A stretch of 64,000 nt of DNA from an uncultured Rhodospirillales bacterium (GTDB lineage Bacteria > Pseudomonadota > Alphaproteobacteria > CACIAM-22H2): positions 62,001-126,000 of the forward strand of contig CALANV010000018.1 of assembly GCA_937926175.1 (NCBI GenBank), written 5' to 3'. Shown here one piece after another: positions 59,721 to 64,000 of the stretch. The translations under genes and the position numbers were made by a program. The notes under the pieces are model-generated. The model made no database searches, was not told the origin of the DNA, and worked only from the letters and a program-made list of their open reading frames with translations. How positions within the stretch are numbered: the first letter of the stretch is position 1; each line of letters starts with the position of its first letter.

Positions 59721-59739
59721 AATGAAAATGGTTCTCAAT
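59721..59739 (-). promoter_or_regulatory. Fur-like iron box upstream of the iron-binding protein gene
   Basis: On the minus strand ATTGAGAACCATTTTCATT resembles the classical TGAGAAT/ATTCTCA Fur arrangement (TGAGAA...TTTTCA). It sits 50 bases before the start codon, where a promoter is expected. Alphaproteobacterial Fur/RirA specificity may differ. Confidence 0.5.
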
Positions 59740-59831
59740 TGCGGCAATGTCTAGCGCAGCCACTGCCCACTTGCAAGTCATTCGCAATGAGGACAAGAGG
59801 GCCGGACGGGCCGGGTACCTGTCCCCCGAAC

Positions 59832-61382
59832 CTAGATCGGGCGTTCCCGCCCGGCCCAATAAGCCTGCCGGATCAGGCTCTTCTGGATCTTGCCCACGGC
59901 CGTCTTGGGCAGGGCGTCGACCAGTTTGACGAGCCGCGGCCGCTTGTGGCGCGCGATCCGCTCGACGACGTAGGCGACGAGTTCGTCGGGCGTCGCCGTG
60001 CACCCGTCGCACAGGACGACGTGGGCGGCAGGAACCTCGCCCAGGCGATCATCGGGAATGCCGAAGACGGCGCATTCGGCAACGGCCGGATGCCGGAACA
60101 GTACGTTTTCGATCTCGGTCGGATAGATGTTCTCGCCGCCGGAGATGATCATGTCCTTGGCGCGGTCGACGATGGCGATGAACCCGTCCGCGTCGCGCAT
60201 GCCGAGATCGCCGGTCCACAGCCATCCGTCGCCGCGGCGGAAGGCGGCCGCCGTCTGGTCTGGATCGCCCCAGTACTCCTTGAAGACGTGGTCGCCGCGC
60301 GTGACGATCTCGCCGACGACGCCGGGCGGAACCTCGCGGCCGTCGCGATCGACCACGCGCAGGTCGACGTTGTGCGCCGGGCGTCCCACGGTGCCGCGCT
60401 TTTCGTGGGGATGGAAGGCGCGACGCACCGTCAGCGGGCCCGTCTCGGACTGTCCGTAATTCTCGGTGAACGCGACCTGCGGCAGTGCCGTGCGCAGGCG
60501 GTCGTAGAGCGCGAGCGGCATCGGCGAACCCGCGTAATTGACGTGCCGCAGCGTCCGCAGGCGCGCGGCGTCGAACGCCGGGTGGGTGATCAGGTCGCTG
60601 AGCTGCGTGGGAACGAGGAGCGTTGCCGTCGCCTGATGGCGCTCGACGAGCGTCATGAACCGCTCGGGATCCCAGGCCGGCATCATGACGCAGGTGCAGC
60701 CGAGCATGACGGCCGGCTGGAACCAGACGAACAGGCCCGCCGCATGGAACATCGGCGTGGCGACGACGGCCACGTCGCGCTCGTCGAGACCGAACTCGGC
60801 CACCGCCGTCACGACGGTCGCGTAACGGGCGCGATGCGTGACGACGACGGCCTTGGGAAAGCCGGTGGTCCCGCCGGTGAACGTGATCGCCTGCGGATCG
60901 TCGGGCGAAAGGTCGACCGCGGGCGGTGCGTCCGTGCCGCGTTCGATGAATTCCTTGAAACTGGTGACACCAGGGCCCGGATCGCCGGTCATCTCGCCGA
61001 TCGCGACAAGCGCGCGCAGCGACGGCACCTCGCCCCGCACCCGGCCCACCGTTTCGGCGAAGGCCCCGGCGAAGAACAGCGCCTCCGCCCCGATCTTGTT
61101 CAGCATGTACGCGAGGTCCCGCACCGTGGACCGGACCGACATCGTCGCGAAGATCGCGCCGGCACGCGCCGCGCCGTAATACGTGATCGCGTTCTCGATA
61201 CCGTTCGGCGCCAGCATCGCGACCCGGCTGCCCTTGGTCAGCCCCGACGCGGCAAGCGCCGCCGCCATGCGCGTGGCCGCGGCATCAAACGCGCGGTAGG
61301 TCAGCCGGTGCTCGCCGTCGATCAGTGCGATCTTGTCGGGAAACCGCGCCGCCGCGCGGCGGAGAATGTCTCCCGCGAGCAT
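59832..61382 (-). CDS. Acyl-CoA synthetase (class I adenylate-forming)
   Basis: 516 residues. P-loop TFTGGTTGFPKAVVVTHRAR (TGGTTG in place of the commoner TSGTTG), A5 ENYGQSETGPLTVRRAF, A7 GWLWTGDLGMRDADGFIAIV, A8 DMIISGGENIYPTEIENVLF and the A10 lysine in PKTAVGKIQKSLIR. It activates a carboxylic acid, probably fatty or aromatic, to its CoA ester. Start codon has GGGAGGA upstream. It lies 34 bases after the marR gene on the same strand and is probably cotranscribed. Confidence 0.92.
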   Translation of the reverse strand: MLAGDILRRAAARFPDKIALIDGEHRLTYRAFDAAATRMAAALAASGLTKGSRVAMLAPNGIENAITYYGAARAGAIFATMSVRSTVRDLAYMLNKIGAEALFFAGAFAETVGRVRGEVPSLRALVAIGEMTGDPGPGVTSFKEFIERGTDAPPAVDLSPDDPQAITFTGGTTGFPKAVVVTHRARYATVVTAVAEFGLDERDVAVVATPMFHAAGLFVWFQPAVMLGCTCVMMPAWDPERFMTLVERHQATATLLVPTQLSDLITHPAFDAARLRTLRHVNYAGSPMPLALYDRLRTALPQVAFTENYGQSETGPLTVRRAFHPHEKRGTVGRPAHNVDLRVVDRDGREVPPGVVGEIVTRGDHVFKEYWGDPDQTAAAFRRGDGWLWTGDLGMRDADGFIAIVDRAKDMIISGGENIYPTEIENVLFRHPAVAECAVFGIPDDRLGEVPAAHVVLCDGCTATPDELVAYVVERIARHKRPRLVKLVDALPKTAVGKIQKSLIRQAYWAGRERPI

Positions 61383-61416
61383 GGTCTCTGCGTTCCTCCC
61401 GTTCCATTTCGATTCG

Positions 61417-61926
61417 TCATTTTTCTTTTGCGTCCTGTTCGACCGCGACGCGGTCGAGAAGATCCATCAGCGTCTGGCGCTCGGCCGGCGACAGCCGGGC
61501 GGCGATGCGGCGCTCGTGCCGCTCGAGCACCGGCAGGATCCGCCGGACGGCCGCCTCGCCGGCCTCGGTCAACTCGAGCGCATTCGTCCGACGGTCGCTC
61601 GCACGCACCACGCGGCGCACGAGTTTCATCGCCTGTAGCCGGTCGATCAGCGGCACGACCGAGGAGCGGTCGATGCCGAGCGCCGCGCCGAGCTCGCTCT
61701 GGCTCAGACCGCGGTTGGACTCGATCAACAGCAGCGCACCGACCTGTCCCGGCGTGAAACCGAGATCGGCCATTGCCGTCGCGAAGTCCTGGAATACGCG
61801 CAGCTGCGCCCGCCGCAGCGAATAGCCGAGCAGAACGGCGAGACGACGATCGTTCACGGGTGGCCGCGTGGTGCGGTCGCCGGCGGCATCCGGCCTGGTG
61901 CGCGCATGAGCTGTGGAGGTCGCCAT
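61417..61926 (-). CDS. MarR family transcriptional regulator
   Basis: 169 residues. Winged helix: GFTPGQVGALLLIESNRGLS, QSELGAALGIDRSSVVPLID and the wing VVRASDRRTNALELTEAGE. The variable N-terminus is basic/Pro-rich. Divergent from the reductase gene with a ~90-base gap filled by a near-perfect long palindrome, the probable operator. It likely represses both itself with the acyl-CoA ligase and the reductase/SDR pair until an acyl-CoA or aromatic ligand binds. Confidence 0.93.
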   Translation of the reverse strand: MATSTAHARTRPDAAGDRTTRPPVNDRRLAVLLGYSLRRAQLRVFQDFATAMADLGFTPGQVGALLLIESNRGLSQSELGAALGIDRSSVVPLIDRLQAMKLVRRVVRASDRRTNALELTEAGEAAVRRILPVLERHERRIAARLSPAERQTLMDLLDRVAVEQDAKEK

Positions 61927-61932
61927 CGCCGA

Positions 61933-61969
61933 ATTGTTTGATAGTCAAACAGTTTGACTTCCAAACAAT
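61933..61969. promoter_or_regulatory. MarR operator: 37-base near-perfect palindrome
   Basis: Left half ATTGTTTG-AT-AGTCAAAC and right half GTTTGACT-TC-CAAACAAT around a single A at 61951; 16 of 18 positions per arm are complementary. It contains two nested repeats (TTGTTTG and GTCAAAC) suitable for one or two MarR dimers. Confidence 0.8.
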
Positions 61970-61981
61970 CTATCCCATATC
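61954..61981 (+). promoter_or_regulatory. Candidate promoter of the reductase gene
   Basis: TTGACT at 61954-61959, 16 bases, then CATATC at 61976-61981. The -35 lies inside the MarR palindrome and the reductase ATG is 37 bases further, so occlusion by the regulator is expected. Confidence 0.5.
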
Positions 61982-62018
61982 CTCGGGCAATTCCAGCGAA
62001 GGCGTGGGCAGATCGGCC

Positions 62019-63050
62019 ATGACGTTCACGGTCAGGGTCCGCCAGTTCGACGAGCCGCTTTTGGTCGGGATGGGCCAGACCATCCTCGCGGCGGCGCTCG
62101 CCCGCGACCTGCCCTATCCGCACGGCTGCCGCTCCGGCAATTGCGGCGCCTGCAAGTCGGAGCTGCTGTCGGGCGAGGTCGAGATGTCGCCCTACTCCGC
62201 GTTCGCGCTGACCGAGCAGGAGAAGGCGGGCGGCCTCATTCTCGCCTGCCGGGCCGTGCCGTGGTCCGACTGCGAGGTACGCTTCCTCGACGCCGACGAG
62301 ACGGTGGCGCATCCTTCGCGCCGGCTGACATGCCGTGTCGTCGGACTGACGCAGGCGACGCACGACATCCGCATCGTCCGCCTCGAAATCGAATCCGGCG
62401 GCCCGTTCGACTTCTCCGCGGGGCAGTACGCCAGCCTCGAATTTCCCGGCCTGCCGCCGCGCGACTATTCCATGGCCAACCGGCCGGACGAGCGGGTGCT
62501 GGAATTCCATGTGCGGCTGACGCCCGGCGGGACGGTGTCGACCTACGTCGCCAGCGCGCTGAAGCCCGGCGACACAGTGAAGGTCACCGGACCCTACGGG
62601 ACGTCGTATCTGCGCGAGAAGCACACGGGTCCGATCGTGGCGCTCGCCGGCGGGTCCGGCGTGGCGCCGATCAAGTCGATCGTCGAGACGGCGCTTGCGC
62701 ATGGTCTGCGACAGCCGATCACGCTCTATTTCGGCGTCCGGGCCGAGCGCGACCTTTACCTCGAGGATCACTTCCGCGCGCTCGCGGCGCGCCATCCGAA
62801 CCTGACCTTCATTCCCGTGCTGTCCGAACCCGACGGTCCGACCGCGCGGCGCACCGGATTTCTCGCCGATGCCGTGCGGCAGGATTTCCGGTCGCTCGAC
62901 GGCGCGAAAGCGTATCTGGCCGGCCCGCCGGTCATGGTAGAGACCGCCGTGAAGGCGCTGACCGATCTCGGCGTGCGCCGGCAGGACTGCCATGCCGACG
63001 CGTTCTACACCGAGGCCGAGAAGACGGCGATGGCGGGAGGAACGACATGA
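62019..63050 (+). CDS. 2Fe-2S ferredoxin-type NAD(P)H reductase (FAD/NAD)
   Basis: 343 residues from ATG 62019. Plant-type ferredoxin domain (1-90): HGCRSGNCGACKSELL plus a distant LACRA provide four cysteines. FAD domain: PRDYSMANRP (RxYS) and GGTVSTYVASALKPG; NAD domain: PIVALAGGSGVAPIKSIVET and the closing HADAFY. This is the reductase architecture of Rieske-type oxygenases and of CDP-deoxyglucoseen reductases. No oxygenase component is in the window. It overlaps the SDR gene by 4 bases. Confidence 0.93.
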   Translation: MTFTVRVRQFDEPLLVGMGQTILAAALARDLPYPHGCRSGNCGACKSELLSGEVEMSPYSAFALTEQEKAGGLILACRAVPWSDCEVRFLDADETVAHPSRRLTCRVVGLTQATHDIRIVRLEIESGGPFDFSAGQYASLEFPGLPPRDYSMANRPDERVLEFHVRLTPGGTVSTYVASALKPGDTVKVTGPYGTSYLREKHTGPIVALAGGSGVAPIKSIVETALAHGLRQPITLYFGVRAERDLYLEDHFRALAARHPNLTFIPVLSEPDGPTARRTGFLADAVRQDFRSLDGAKAYLAGPPVMVETAVKALTDLGVRRQDCHADAFYTEAEKTAMAGGTT

Positions 63051-63991
63051 CGACCAAACTTCTCGAAGGGCGCGTCGCGCTCGTGACCGGTGCCGCCACC
63101 GGCATCGGCAAGGCGATCGTCACCGACCTGATCGCGCATGGAGCGAGCGTCGTGCTCGCCGATCCTGGCACGAGCATCAGCGGAACGGGGGCGGACCCCA
63201 AGCTGGTCGAAGCCGTCGCCGATGCGCTTGGTCCCCGCGCCGCCGCATTTCCGGACAGCATCGCCAGCCCCTCGGCGGCGACGGCGGCGGTGGCGCTCGC
63301 GACCAGGCGGTTCGGCGGCCTCGACATCGTCGTCAACAACGCCGCCATCCTGCGTGACGCATTCGTCTTCAAGCTCGATCCCGGCGACTGGCAGGCGGTC
63401 ATCCACACCAACCTGTCGGCGGCCGCGTTCGTCACCGCGGCGGCGACGCCGATCCTGCGCGACAACGCCAAGACGGGTCGCGGCGGCAGTCCTTACGGCT
63501 GGGGCCGCATCATCAACATCGTCTCCACCGCCGGCCTCTACGGCAACTACGGTCAGGCCGCCTATGCGAGCGCGAAGGCCGGTCTGGTCGCCCTCACCCG
63601 CGTGACCGCGCTGGACATGGCGCGATCCAACGTCACCGCCAACGCCGTGGCCCCGTTCGCGGCGACGCGCGTGACCGAGTCGATCAAGCCCGCCAACGAA
63701 GCCCAGACCAAGTACAAGGAACGGGCGATGAAGGTGGGCTCGCACCACGTCGCGACGTTCGTGACCTATCTGTGCACGCCGGCGGCGCAGAAGATCACCG
63801 GACAGCTGTTCGGCGTGCGCGGCCGCGAGGTGTTTCTGTTCTCGCAGCCGCGGCCGATCGCCCGCCTCGTCCGCACCGATGCCGACTGGACGCCGGAGAC
63901 GCTCGCCCCCGCGGTCGAGAGTGAATTCGCCGCCAAGTTCACCGAACTGTCGACCGATCTCGAAGCGTTCAACACCGAACCGGTCGTCTGA
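63047..63991 (+). CDS. SDR family dehydrogenase (multifunctional-enzyme-2-like)
   Basis: 314 residues. TGAATGIGKAIVTDLIAHGA cofactor motif, NNAAILRDAFVFKLDPGDWQ, Ser in IINIVSTAGLYGNYGQ and YASAKAGLVALTRVTALDMA, and the MFE-2-like AVAPFAATRVTESIKP. Such SDRs oxidise 3-hydroxyacyl-CoAs, often for steroid or branched side chains. The C-terminal part beyond residue 270 is an additional ~45-residue tail. It overlaps the reductase stop (ATGA) and only nine bases of window follow its own stop. Confidence 0.93.
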   Translation: MTTKLLEGRVALVTGAATGIGKAIVTDLIAHGASVVLADPGTSISGTGADPKLVEAVADALGPRAAAFPDSIASPSAATAAVALATRRFGGLDIVVNNAAILRDAFVFKLDPGDWQAVIHTNLSAAAFVTAAATPILRDNAKTGRGGSPYGWGRIINIVSTAGLYGNYGQAAYASAKAGLVALTRVTALDMARSNVTANAVAPFAATRVTESIKPANEAQTKYKERAMKVGSHHVATFVTYLCTPAAQKITGQLFGVRGREVFLFSQPRPIARLVRTDADWTPETLAPAVESEFAAKFTELSTDLEAFNTEPVV

Positions 63992-64000
63992 CAGGAAAGG

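Overview
The window reads as a chromosome segment from a high-GC alphaproteobacterium. Supporting signs are the system I cytochrome c maturation genes, three DUF1127 proteins, an IalB-family exported protein, a rhizobial-type asparaginase, DctPQM TRAP transport, GcvA-like LysR regulators and a uniformly G/C-rich third codon position. The order (Rhodospirillales, Hyphomicrobiales or a relative) cannot be fixed from this sequence alone. Almost all of it is chromosomal housekeeping and metabolism. No transposase, integrase, phage gene, rRNA or CRISPR array was seen.

Layout. 1-3291: end of a ccm operon (ccmF C-terminus, ccmG, ccmH, ccmI). 3310-5516: a DASS/SLC13 permease translationally coupled to a CBS-domain protein. 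5517-9315: an accessory, visibly more A/T-rich patch. It holds orphan genes, a PD-(D/E)XK-like gene without a normal start codon, a small secreted protein and a frameshifted transporter remnant, and it abuts the 3' end of tRNA-Ala(CGC). 9563-12997: yggT, DUF167, folD, a DCC protein, and a TetR regulator divergent from nnrU with an operator/promoter between them. 13019-17425: ArsR-type regulator divergent from DUF1127, then argG, a GST, a TauE permease and a two-gene DUF1127 operon. 17549-27776: LysR, rlmN, ialB, an RNA methyltransferase, asparaginase, quinone oxidoreductase, GNAT, greB, a methyltransferase, and a second DUF1127/LysR pair next to a DinB protein.

27884-41758: a zinc dehydrogenase, acetoacetyl-CoA synthetase, three tandem EamA exporters, an SDR, phhB, a zincin, an overlapping hydratase/methyltransferase/UDG/sirtuin operon, an LMW-PTP plus fructosamine-kinase pair, and thpR. 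41907-49895: aldo/keto reductase, FIST protein, RRM RNA-binding protein, tesA divergent from an ybbA-ybbP type exporter, and a Bax-inhibitor-1 protein with a strong terminator. 49990-63991: a stand-alone SF2 helicase, a catabolic block (zinc ADH, TRAP DctMQP, SDR, ALDH), an iron-type binding protein with a Fur-like box, and an acyl-CoA ligase/MarR pair divergent from a ferredoxin-type reductase and SDR across a long palindrome.

The most unusual theme is that all three DUF1127 (small, arginine-rich) genes sit head-to-head with a helix-turn-helix regulator gene. Two of the three regulators are close LysR paralogues, and inverted repeats that could be operators lie in those two gaps. The other main points are the decayed accessory patch beside the tRNA gene and the clear regulator operators at TetR/nnrU and MarR/reductase.
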